A stretch of 64,000 nucleotides of DNA from Candidatus Leptofilum gracile (GTDB lineage: Bacteria > Chloroflexota > Anaerolineae > Promineifilales > Promineifilaceae). This document shows positions 52,463-62,060 of this stretch, piece after piece. Every line of letters starts with the position of its first letter. Position 1 is the first letter of the stretch. A program made the translations under genes and the position numbers. The notes below the pieces were generated by a model. The model did no database searches, had not been told where the DNA came from, and saw only the letters and a program-made list of their open reading frames with translations. The DNA is taken from contig JADJOJ010000007.1 in NCBI GenBank assembly GCA_016713825.1, positions 891,918-955,917 on the forward strand. The letters run 5' to 3'.

Positions 52463-55400
52463 ATGTTTAAGAAAAACCCTAAAAAGAGTGTGCTTACACT
52501 ACTGCTCTTAGCACTGCTTACCCTCGTTCTGGTCCTTTCCTCAGCCTCTATCGGCTTGGCCCAGGATGAAGGTTTCACTGCTTTGGGCGGCGCTACCGTC
52601 GATTCCGAGTTCACCAACAGCAAGGTTGCTATGGCCAGCCGCACAGCAGTCGGCGAACTGGAAGCTGTCAATATCATCGTTACCGTTGATGAAACGATCG
52701 ATGCCGGTTCCCTCAAGGATGTCCTCGGCTCCTTCGGTACGGTAACCTATGAATATGACACCGTTTTCAACGGTATTGCCGTATCGCAGGTAGCGGGTGC
52801 CAACTTGGATGCAATCTCTAGCATCAATGGCGTTACCGCTATTTACCTGGACGAAGAAGTTGAGCTAACCACCGATGCTGGTCCCCAATGGATTGGCGCA
52901 CCTGCCGTTTGGAATGCCCTGGGCGGGCAAGAAAACGCAGGTGAAGGTGTCATCGTTGGTATTTTGGACTCCGGCGTTTGGCCAGAGAACCCCTCCTTTG
53001 CTGATCCAGACCCCAATGGCAACCCTTACTCGGCTCCTTCAGGAACCTACGATTGTGAATTGGGCAGCGTTCAGGCTGATGGCACAGACTTAGGTTTGAA
53101 CTTTGAGTGTAATAACAAACTCATCGGTGCTTACCGCTTCATGAACACCTTCTATGCCAATCGCGCCGTGTTCCCTGGCGAATTCCTCTCCGCTCGTGAC
53201 AACGATGGCCATGGCTCGCACACGGCCAGCACGGTTGCCGGTAACAGCAATGTTTCCGCCGATGCTCTGGGTGGCACGCTAGGTATTATCTCTGGTGTTG
53301 CACCTCGCGCTCAAATCATCGCTTACAAAGTTTGTGGTTCGGTACCTGGTAACACCTCCAGCTGTTTCGCCAGTGACTCTGTAGCTGCTGTTGAACAAGC
53401 CATCAAAGATGGTGTGGATGTTATCAACTTCTCCATCGGTGGCGGCAATGACCCCTACAATGACATCGTAGAACAAGCCTTCGCCACTGCCTATGACAAC
53501 GGTGTATTTGTTTCTGCTTCTGCCGGCAACTCTGGCCCAGCCGCTGACACCGTTGCCCACCGTGGTCCTTGGACAATGACGGTAGCAGCCAGCACCCACG
53601 ACCGTAGTTATGTTGCCAACGTCGTTGTAGAGTCTGACACCGATTCTATCACCCTTGATGGTGTTTCTATCACGGGTGGCTTCGGCCCAGCTCCTGTTGT
53701 TGTAGCAGCTGATTACGATGGCCTGGCTGACACCGACCCAGAAAAAGGTCAGTGTAACACGCCGTTCCCGGCTGGCACCTTCAATGGTGAAATCGTTGTT
53801 TGTATACGTGGTGTCATTCCGCGCGTGACCAAGAGCTTCAACGTTGCTGAAGGTGGCGCTGGTGGTTTGATTCTCTACAATCCGGCTGTACAGACATTGA
53901 ATGCCGATTCTCACTTCATCCCCAGCATTCACATCCAGAATGATGCGGGAGCAGCTTTGCTCGACTTCCTGGCCAACAACACCAATGTTATGGCTACCTT
54001 GAGCGGTGGTATCAAAGCTACCGTACAGGGCGATGTGATGGCTTCCTTTAGCTCCCGCGGTGGCTCTGGCCAAACCCTGGGCATTAGCAAACCAGACGTG
54101 ACCGCTCCTGGCGTGAACATCCTGGCTGCCGATTCCCCAGCACTGGCTGAGCCGATTGGCGTGCCTAGCATTTACGGTTTGAAGAGTGGTACTTCAATGT
54201 CCAGTCCGCATACGGCTGGTGCTGCAGCGCTACTCAAGGCATTGCATCCCGACTGGACGCCTGGTCAAATCAAATCTGCTTTGATGTTGACGGCTACGGT
54301 TGATGGCCTGGTTAAAGAAGATGGCGTAACGCCAGTTGACAACTACGATGCCGGTTCTGGTCGTATTGACCTGGCTGTGGCTGGCAAAGCTGGCCTGAGC
54401 ATCTCTGAAACGGTTGAAAACTTCTACCTCTACGAAGACAACCTGTGGCACGCCAACTACCCCAGCCTGTACATCCCCAGCATGCCTGGCCAGATGACGG
54501 TAGAACGTACGCTGCACAGCGAACTGCGTCACAATGCCTGGTGGCGTCTTTGGGTTGAATCTGATGATGGCCTGAAAGTAGACGTACCGCGCGTCATTGG
54601 TATTCGTGGTGGCCGCGATGCCACGCTGCGCATTCACGTAGATGCCAGCGGTGTGGCTATTGGCGATACAGCCATGGCTGTCGTGTACATGAAAAATGGT
54701 CACCAAACGCTGCGCTTCCCGATCACCATCGTGCGGGAGCAAGCGCCTATCACCCTCGACAAGACCTGTGACCCCACAGTCATTGATCGTGGTCAGACCA
54801 CCGAATGTACCATCACCATGACCAACACCAGCTTCGAGGATGCCAACTTCAAACTGTTCGACATCCTGCCGCGTCAGCTGCGCCTGGTTCGCCACAGCGT
54901 TGACGGTGCTTACCAGTGGGGTTCCCGTGCCGTGTTTGCCCAGGGCACGCTGGCTGCTGCTGCCCCGCCAAACGTGAATGCGGCCGTTGATCCGCTGGGA
55001 TCCCCAGCTGGTTACCTGCCACTCAGCCTGTTCGGCGGCAATCTGGTGCTGAATGCTTCAGATGAAAGCATCACCAATGTAACCCTCCCAGCCTTCGTTT
55101 ACGCCGGTGAGACCTACTCGCAAATTGGTGTGGTTTCCAATGGCTACATCGTTGTTGGTGGTGGGGTTGCGGCCGACGTTAACTTTGTCAACCAGCCCAT
55201 CCCCAGCGCAGATATTCCCAACAACATCCTGGCTCCGTTCTGGACAGACCTGAACCCAACCTTTGGCGGCCGCGTCTTGGTCAACATTTTGGGTGACGGT
55301 GTCAACTCTTGGGTCGTGGTGGAATGGGAAGGCGTTTCCAACTACAGCGACGGTGAACTGAACACCTTCCAGGTTTGGATTGGCATCAACGGGACAGAAG

Positions 55401-55758
55401 ATATTAGCTTCACCTATGGCAACACCTCTGACGGCGATGGTGGTCTCCTGACGGTCGGTGCCGAGAACAAATTCGGCAACACTGGCGGGCAAATCTACTA
55501 CAACGGTGTCGGTGATGTGCCAGCCCCATCCCGCCCGGCAGGCGCCTACCACGTCGTTGTGTTCTCGACCCCAGGCGCTCCTGGTGAAACCTATACAGTG
55601 AGCTAACGGCCTACGGCAGCCTCTCTGGTGATTGGACAAACTGTGCCCAAATGACTTCCGAGTTGTTCGAAGGCACGTCTGTTTCTTGCATCAGCGGTGA
55701 AGTAAACCGTGGTCGCGGTGGACATTGGCACGATGATGATCGTGGCCATGGCCACTAA
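52463..55758 (+). CDS. Secreted subtilisin-like serine peptidase (S8) with PA domain
   Basis: A signal peptide covers residues 1-34 (LTLLLLALLTLVLVLSS ... AQ). An I9-type propeptide (about 60-135) precedes the S8 domain with catalytic Asp169 (GILDSGVW), His250 (DGHGSHT) and Ser578 (GTSMSSP). A PA domain is inserted between His and Ser (about 405-500). Then come Ig-like and DUF11-like domains (LDKTCDPTVIDRGQTTECTI). The frame ends at 55606, but one base missing in CAGTGAGC near 55600 hides a further ELTAYGSLSGDWTNCAQMTS and a His/Asp-rich end (GHWHDDDRGHGH) to 55758, about 1098 residues. AGGAGA precedes the ATG. It contains no ACGGCCGT copy. Confidence 0.93.
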
Positions 55759-55816
55759 TTGAACGCAATTGTTCAACGCCTCACCAGGTAGCTGTGTAAA
55801 CTTGGTGAGGTAAACA

Positions 55817-55852
55817 AAAGCGGGTTGGCAGAAATTGCCAACCCGCTTTTTA
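55817..55852 (+). terminator. Terminator after subtilase
   Basis: GCGGGTTGGCA and TGCCAACCCGC pair around GAAAT, followed by TTTTT. A CTCACCA/TGGTGAG hairpin lies just ahead at 55780-55810. Confidence 0.85.
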
Positions 55853-55880
55853 CCTGGTGAGTGTTGTTTTGAAGCGCTTT

Positions 55881-56505
55881 CTAAAGCTTCACCGGTGCCT
55901 GTTTCACCGCGCAGTGGGCCGCCTCGATAATGCTCAAAATTTCGCGCACGGCCCGTTCTGGACGTCCCTCGGCATTAATAACCCAGTAATCAAACTCACC
56001 CAACCGTCTCATTTCCTGGCGGGCCGCAGCAATACGCAGGTTCAATCCTTCGGCCGTTTCTGACTTGCGTTCTACCAAACGGCGCACTAATTCCGTTTCC
56101 GTTTCCGTCGTAAGAAAGACCGAAATTGCGTTGGGAATCAGTTTGCGAATGGTGGCGGCACCCTGCACATCCACCCGCATTATCACATCTCGCCCACTGC
56201 CCAACGCATCCCGGATTTGCTGTTTGGGGAATCCCTTTGTAGTCGTTATAGACCACAGCATATTCCAGCAGCTCATTGTTTTCGATCATTTCGGCAAATT
56301 GATCGTTGGTAAAGAAGAAGTAATCGACCCCATTCACTTCACCTTCGCGCGGCGGCCTGGTGGTGGCGGTAACCACAAAGTAGTAGCGATCGGGGTCGGT
56401 ATCGATCAGCCTGCGGGCGATCGTGTCTTTGCCGACCCCGGATGGGCCGGAAATGACGATGAGTTTGGGATGGTTTTCTTTGTAATACAAGTTATCGGTT
56501 ACCAC
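55881..56505 (-). CDS. gmk: Guanylate kinase (one frameshift)
   Basis: The start is GTG at 56505 with AGAGGCAACA upstream. The P-loop is ISGPSGVGKDTIARR (about residues 18-32), with TTRPPREGEVNGVDY, the GMP-binding region. The frame breaks after NDYKGIP near 56230, where CCCC should be CCC. One fewer C gives KQQIRDALGSGRDVIMRVDV and the end of a normal guanylate kinase of about 208 residues. The enzyme makes GDP from GMP. It is convergent with the subtilase. Confidence 0.9.
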
Positions 56506-56824
56506 TGTTGCCTCTTTTTAATTTAGGTGGTTGATTTTTGTTGTGTAAAAACCAATAGAATTTTGAACAAAAAATAAGCGCAAATTTGGTTTTTACTTGA
56601 GCAAACCACAAAGAAATCGCCTTTCGGTTTTCAATGCACTTGCTGTGGTTTGCCTGGCTGGCCGCACCTGTTTGAAAGCTGTTCTAAGGAAACGTATAAT
56701 GACCTTGATACTTATCCGAAAAGTGGCCGCAGAGAGTTCATAGAGATTTTTGAGAGTGTTTTTTCTCTCTGAGGCTTTTTCAGATAAATTCTTATTGAAA
56801 CCAAAAGTGAACGAGGTGCAGACG
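56506..56824. other. Intergenic region between gmk and fmdB
   Basis: No gene. AT-rich with a degenerate CCGCAGAGAG-type palindrome at 56729-56780 (GGCCGCAGAGAGTTC ... TTTTTTCTCTCTGAGGC). It should contain two divergent promoters, but no clear pair is seen. Confidence 0.5.
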
Positions 56825-57205
56825 ATGCCTTTTTATGATTATCAATGTAAAAGCTGCGGCAAACGCGCCCGACTGCAATTTTCGTACAGCGAGTATGGCA
56901 AGGTTCAACCGGTTTGTCCACATTGCCGCAGCCAGCAAATGAAGCGGCACATTAGCCGGGTGGCGCTTGCCAAATCTGAAGATGCGCAGCTAGACAGCAT
57001 GGTAGATGCGGATATGTCTGGTCTGGATGAAAACGATCCCCTTACGCTGGGTAAATTTATGCGCAACATGAGTCGAAATGGGGAAGATATAGGGGACAGA
57101 TTCAACGAGGTGGTTGACCGGTTGGAAAGCGGCGAATCGCCGGACGCAATTGAGCAGTCGATGCCAGATTTGGCAGGCGGTGCAGGTGCACTGCCTGACG
57201 TTTAG
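56825..57205 (+). CDS. FmdB-type zinc-ribbon regulatory protein
   Basis: The product has 126 residues from ATG at 56825, with GAGGTG upstream. MPFYDYQCKSCGKRARLQ and CPHCRSQQMKRHIS give the four Cys of the FmdB/CxxC-CxxC zinc ribbon, in the first 42 residues. The remainder is acidic and unstructured-looking (DENDPLTLGKFMRNMSRNGE). The family is of unknown role and often near cell-cycle or translation genes. I reject the longer start at 56750, which lies in a repeat. Confidence 0.88.
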   Translation: MPFYDYQCKSCGKRARLQFSYSEYGKVQPVCPHCRSQQMKRHISRVALAKSEDAQLDSMVDADMSGLDENDPLTLGKFMRNMSRNGEDIGDRFNEVVDRLESGESPDAIEQSMPDLAGGAGALPDV

Positions 57206-57207
57206 TT

Positions 57208-57831
57208 TTAGCGGGCTGTTGCCTGCTGCAGGCGGGCCAGCAGCTGCGTTTGTAACTCTTTTTTGATGATGGGCAACGGCCGTTACGCACCTACAATCAC
57301 CCATCGCACCGGATCTGCTGCAGCCAGAAGGTGATAACCCTGCCGTACCCGCCGGTGAAACTGGACGGTTTCAGGTCCAGCCGGTTCATCTCCAGGCCCC
57401 CGCCGGTGCGCCGGGCCAGCCCAACCTCAACATCAATGTCCAACAGAAAGGTTAGATCGGGTTTTAAGCCACCCGTGGCAATGTGCGTTACTTGATGCAG
57501 TTGAGCCAAATCAAGCCCACGGCCGTATCCCTGGTAAGCAATGGTGCTGTCGGCGAACCGATCGCAGAGAACGATATGGCCCGTGGCCAGAGACGGCCGT
57601 ATCAACTCCCCATGCTGCGCCCGCGACGCAGAGTAGAGCAACATTTCGGCTACGGGGTCATCGCCGTGTTGGCCACGTTGTGCACACATGCGCGAATCTC
57701 ATCCCCGATGCGGGTGCCACCCGGCTCCCGGGTTTGAACCACCAAAAGCCCTGCTCCTGCAAAAAGAAGCCAATAAGGCAATTTGGCTCGATTTACCCGC
57801 TGCCCTCCGGCCCTTCAAACGTCACAAACAT
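57208..57831 (-). CDS. tmk: Thymidylate kinase (several frameshifts)
   Basis: From ATG at 57831 the corrected chain reads MFVTFEGPEGSGKSSQIALL, with the P-loop, and continues through TREPGGTRIGDEIR and VLCDRFADSTIAYQGYGRGLD to LTFLLDIDVEVGLARR. Four one-base errors are needed, for example an extra G in GGGTAAA and one T missing in CTTTTTG and in GCTTTTGG. The C-terminal end reads through an in-frame TAA in GTGCGTAACGGCCG. The codon would be GAA if one base were changed, giving ERPLPIIKKELQ, which is a good Tmk tail. The enzyme makes dTDP. Confidence 0.8.
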
Positions 57832-57946
57832 GCACAATCCTTAATGAAATGCGGGGCTTCGGGATGGGTGATGCGGGCTGCATGATCTTTCTCTAGGCAC
57901 GCGCCACGCATCACCAACTGTCAACCTGTGAATTGCCAAAGGCCCT

Positions 57947-59599
57947 TTAATTCTCGCGGCTGGCGCTGAAGATGCGCACGTACCGGTTTGGCTCTTTGCC
58001 GTAGCTGTGCGACACCAGGTTTGCCTGGCGGGCCATTTGGTGCTGGTAGCGCCGAATAGCCGACCCCACCGGCCGTAAATCCACCGACGCCTGCCCGGTC
58101 TGAATCAGCTCGATGCCGCGCTCGGCTTCGGCAATGGCCGCTTCGAATGGATCGGTCGCGCTAGGTGCATCCAGGTTCATCACCTGAATCAGGAAGCTCT
58201 CCATCTGGTTGGTGGTGTTGGCCCGCAGCACGTAGACGGGGGTTCGCCGCCGTTCGGCGTCGTTGATGAGCTGCCGCCGTTTGCGGTAGTAGCTCTTCAG
58301 CGTCACCAATACGTCTGCTTCCATGAGCGTATTCACCAGGGTGATGTGAACCTTGAGCCGCTTTGGCGGCCTGGATGAGCCGATTGCGGGCCACGCCGTA
58401 GGCGAACACGTGCAAAGTTTCGGGGTCTTCTTCGGCGGCGATGGGTTCATGGGGCAGTTCCAGCGGCTGGTTATTGGCTTTCTTCGGGCTGCTGTTGCCG
58501 TTGGTGAAGATACGGCCGTTCCGATCCTCACGCTCTTTCTCCTTTGGCGACGGGGCGGGTTTCGCGCCGTCCGGTGACCGCAGCAGAGGTGACAACGGCC
58601 GTTTGCTGCTCCATCTGCACTGGCCCGCCTCATCCCGTGAACGGAATTCCACCCGGAACGGCTGGCCCCGCAGCATCGAATCGACAGAAGCGGTTACGTC
58701 TGGGTGCACCAGCAGCTTTTCCCGCGCCTGAATTTCGATCAGCACATCGAAGGTGGGTGGGGCCGGCGCTCTAGCACCGTTTTTGGGTGCCGCGCCGCCG
58801 CGCTTCTTCGTCCGACAAGGTAACGCTTTCAATACCGCCTACCAGGTCAGACAAGGTGGGGTTTAGCAGCAAATTTTCTAGCGTGTTGCCGCGCCGTGCC
58901 AATCAGCTGCACGCCGCGCTCGTTGATGGTGCGGGCCGCAGACGCCTACGCTCTCGCCCAATCTCGTCGATGATCACTTCCGGGGTTGTGGTTTTTCCAC
59001 CGCCTCGATCATCGTCTCGTGCTGGTGCGATGGGCGAGGCACCTGCATGCGGCAGGCACGCCCCACCGCCGGGTGAGGAATGTCGCCATCGCCGCCAATC
59101 TCGTTGGAGGTATCGACGATGACCACGCGCCGCTTTTCAGCCAGGACGCGGGCCATCTCGCGCAGCATGGTGGTTTTGCCCACGCCGGGCCGCCCCAGCA
59201 GCAAAATGCTGTGCCCTTCAGCAATGATGTCTTCGATGATGTCGATGGTGCCATACACAGCTCGCCCGACGCGGCAGGTGAGGCCCACCACTTCGCCCTT
59301 GCGGTTGCGAATGCCAGAGATGCGGTGCAGGTCCGGGCAATACCGGCCCGGTTGTCGTCGTCAAAATCACCAATGCCATTGACAACGGCGGCGATGTCGG
59401 CGGCGGTCACTTCTTCCTGACGCAGCACCAGTTCGCCGTCGGTGTAGCGGGCAGTGGGCTGACGACCTAAATCCATCACCACTTCCAGCAGCTCAATTTC
59501 ACGTCCATTTGATTCAATTTTTTCTGCAATGGGTGCCGGTAAAATTTTCAGCAGCTTTTGTAAATCTTCTTTGGCTTGTTCAATTTGAGATTGTTTCAT
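57947..59599 (-). CDS. R3H-domain AAA ATPase, Ycf45/SpoIIIAA-like (several frameshifts)
   Basis: Pieces in order are the N-terminal helical domain (MKQSQIEQAKEDLQKLLKIL), then LLLGRPGVGKTTMLREMARV (Walker A), VVIVDTSNEIGGDG, Walker B around PEVIIIDEIG, and a C-terminal R3H-like end (AIRRYQHQMARQANLVSHSY). This is the Ycf45 group of ring ATPases known from cyanobacteria, plastids and Chloroflexi. At least four frame changes break it. Its function is unknown, with nucleic-acid binding suggested by R3H. The middle linker (about 58450-58730) is charged and low in conserved motifs. About 500-540 residues in all. Confidence 0.75.
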
Positions 59600-59603
59600 G
59601 TAT

Positions 59604-60831
59604 CTATTTATGTTTTGCGTCTAGGCGCTTAACTTTTTCCAAAATCGGTTTGGGGTTAGACGGGGTTTTGGGTTGCTTTGGCTGCCCTGTTTTTTGTACT
59701 GCCGGATGAGCGGCGCGGTGGGGTAATGCCTTGGGCTTCAAGCGCTGCCGACAGATCGGTGAGCGGCCGGGTGGCTTTTTGCACAATGTGCTTCACCATG
59801 ACAGCCTGGCTGCCCCAGAGGGTAAAGCCAGATCGTTCAGGGCGGTTTGCACCCAGCTTTGGTAGCGGCGCACGCAGCAGTAAATGGGACGGGCGGCGGT
59901 GGTGGGTGTTTTTGCACAACGGCCGTAATAATCCGGTCTGCCTGTGTTTCTGCGCTAGGATGGATAAATAGCCGCATCCAGGTAGCCACTTGCCCCACGT
60001 GAACATGGACAAACGCTGCTAGTTCATTCTCTTCATGTAGCACCCAACCTGCCCCATCGTGCAGCAGTGGCATTGGCTCCACCAGCTGAACCCAGCGCGG
60101 GACGGTGTTGGCATACAACAGCTGAATGTCCCAATCATCCTCCGCCTGGCGGGGTCTTAAAAGATTTGTTTCCGTTTTCTGTTTCGCTCATCGTACCGGG
60201 CGCTAACACCCAGACATCTTGCCGGGTGTACACCACAAAACCAGCGCGCCGCAGCACGGGCAGTTCGTCGCTCACTTCATCCACTTCAGCCACCAGGCTG
60301 TGGATACCGCGCTGACCCGCTTCTACCACGGCCTGGTCCAGCAAGGGCAACCAGGCATTTTCGTTGACTTGAGCTTTGCCGTTGCCCCTGCCCATTTTCG
60401 GCATTAGAAACGGCCGTGCCGTTTGCCTCTGCCCCAGGGCTATCCTGACCATCATGCGTAGAGCTCAGGTACAAAATATGGGCATGCACACTTTCTTCAT
60501 CCAGATACAGCTGAATGAAACCGGCCGGCCATTTTATCTGACTTCCACACATAGGTGGGGAAATCTCCACCCACCAGACTAAAGAGGGCACCCCGTGTGG
60601 GATGCAAATTCTTGGTCAAAGCGGATTCAGTATGGAGGAAACCCCTACCTCGCTCAGGCGGTGAACCAGTGGTAAATCGCGTAGGTTAAACGGTCTTTAT
60701 CATCAGGTATCAAAGTGTAACAGTCGCTAAAATAGGTGAGCAAGCGCCTGGCCGTCTGGTGTGAAGATATTCACCAATTCATCAGCCAAAACGTCATAAA
60801 TTTGCGCCTGCTGCGTAAAAATAATCGCCAT
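59604..60831 (-). pseudogene. GNAT-like acetyltransferase-type gene, heavily frameshifted
   Basis: From ATG at 60831 (MAIIFTQQAQIYDVLADELV) pieces in different frames can be lined up: LDQAVVEAGQRGIHSLVAEV with LRRAGFVVYTRQDVWVL, which looks like a GNAT end, and LHDGAGWVLHEENELAAFVH, a GNAT-like start. At least five frame changes occur. It could be a two-domain GNAT protein, but I cannot prove it. Its start region lies before the divergent sdhCDAB operon. Confidence 0.45.
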
Positions 60832-61087
60832 TGCCCCCCTGTTACCAGAGTAGCTTCACCCAATTATACCGCAAAATGCGGCCTGTACCCCTTACATAAT
60901 TCTTACGTTCATCAACAAACCGTAGTTATAATGAGCCCCACTTGAATTCCTGCTGAAAATCAACCCCATTTTCTGTTTTCACCGCAAGAAGCCACAGTTT
61001 TCCACAACCCCGAGGTGAAACGGCCGTTTACCAAACTATCCTCAGCAGTGGAAGAAGGAGCACTATCATCTTTAATACTCACAATAC

Positions 61088-61440
61088 TGCGAGAGTGTGA
61101 GCGGTATCGTGGGAAAGTGGCCATTATAGCTGGATTGCCCACCGGCTGTCTGGTCTGGCTATCCTGGCCTTTCTGGTTTTATCGTCGGGGATACCGCCAA
61201 TGCACTTCTACCCCGAACTGTACGCCCTGGTCATTGCCGTCTTCGGCATCCGCTTTTTGCGGTTGGCGAAATTGCCGGTATGGCGGGCGTTTTGTACCTT
61301 CACGCCGCCAACGGCATCCGCATCACCATCCTAGACTTCGGGCCAGAATGGTGGATGCACCAAAAACGCAAGCGCCACCATCTCGTGGGGCTTGTTCGCC
61401 CATCATCTTTGTGCCCACCGGCATCTACACTGCGGGTTGA
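61088..61440 (+). CDS. sdhC: Succinate dehydrogenase cytochrome b subunit (frameshifted)
   Basis: The pieces read SWIAHRLSGLAILAFLVLSS (the SdhC signature with His-Arg and Ser-Gly, a haem ligand region), HFYPELYALVIAVFGIRFLR and HAANGIRITILDFGPEWW, which is the closing SdhC block. Frame changes occur about every 60-100 bases. The start is probably near 61088, where a near-ATG precedes RESVSGIVG. SdhC anchors succinate dehydrogenase in the membrane and carries haem b with SdhD. Confidence 0.72.
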
Positions 61441-61555
61441 ATTTCTTGGCCGCTTGTAGCGAGCTTGGGGCCGCGTACTGTTGGGCCTTCCCCTTAAGCG
61501 ACTTTATCGGGTAGGGTAAGGGAGTTAAAACAACGTCGTCTGCCGGTGCTTGTGA

Positions 61556-61970
61556 CATCAGTATCACCAACCACTCACGCGCCGTAAGGTGCAGGTAAAA
61601 TTAACTTTGAGCGCTACACCCTCAGGGCATGCGGATGTCCGACTGATTCTGCTCATTCTGGCTGTGGGTCACACGATGATCCAGCACGTCCTCAACAGCA
61701 GCGGCAACCTCACTCTCCTTTTTGTGGCCGAACAGTGGAACTCCTGGGGCTGAAAGGTACGACATCTTCCCTGCTGTTTTGCCATTCCCACGGCGTTAAT
61801 GGCTTTTGCGCAATGTTCTCGAAGATTACATTCTACAACCCCCGCACCATGAAAACCATCAACATCATTTTAGGGTTTTTGTTGTGGCCACCGTCATTTG
61901 GGCGGCCATTGGCATCCCATTATTCGACCCCGAAGCGGCTCGTCAGGCTGCCCAAGGATTACCGGGCTAA
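61556..61970 (+). CDS. sdhD: Succinate dehydrogenase membrane anchor subunit (frameshifted)
   Basis: Corrected pieces read LILLILAVGHTMIQHVLNSS, FVAEQWNSWGWKVYDIFLLF and HGVNGLRNVLEDYILQPRTM, then IILGFLFVVATVIWAAIGIP to a TAA at 61968-61970. Three hydrophobic segments, the conserved HGVNGLRN and its place between sdhC and sdhA identify SdhD. At least three one-base changes break it. Confidence 0.72.
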
Positions 61971-61971
61971 T

Positions 61972-62041
61972 CAAATACAGTAATTTTCGTAATTAAGTAA
62001 TTTCTTCCCCAACCAACCACCTGATTACCAATTACCCACTT
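61972..62041. repeat. GTAATTAAGTAATT / AATTACC heptamer-type repeat
   Basis: CGTAATTAAGTAATTTC is followed by CTGATTACCAATTACCCA. Same family as 223-271 and 24309-24356. Another copy lies at 63896-63916 (TTGTAATTAAGTAATTG). Confidence 0.7.
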
Positions 62042-62060
62042 AATAAAAATGCAGGATAAC

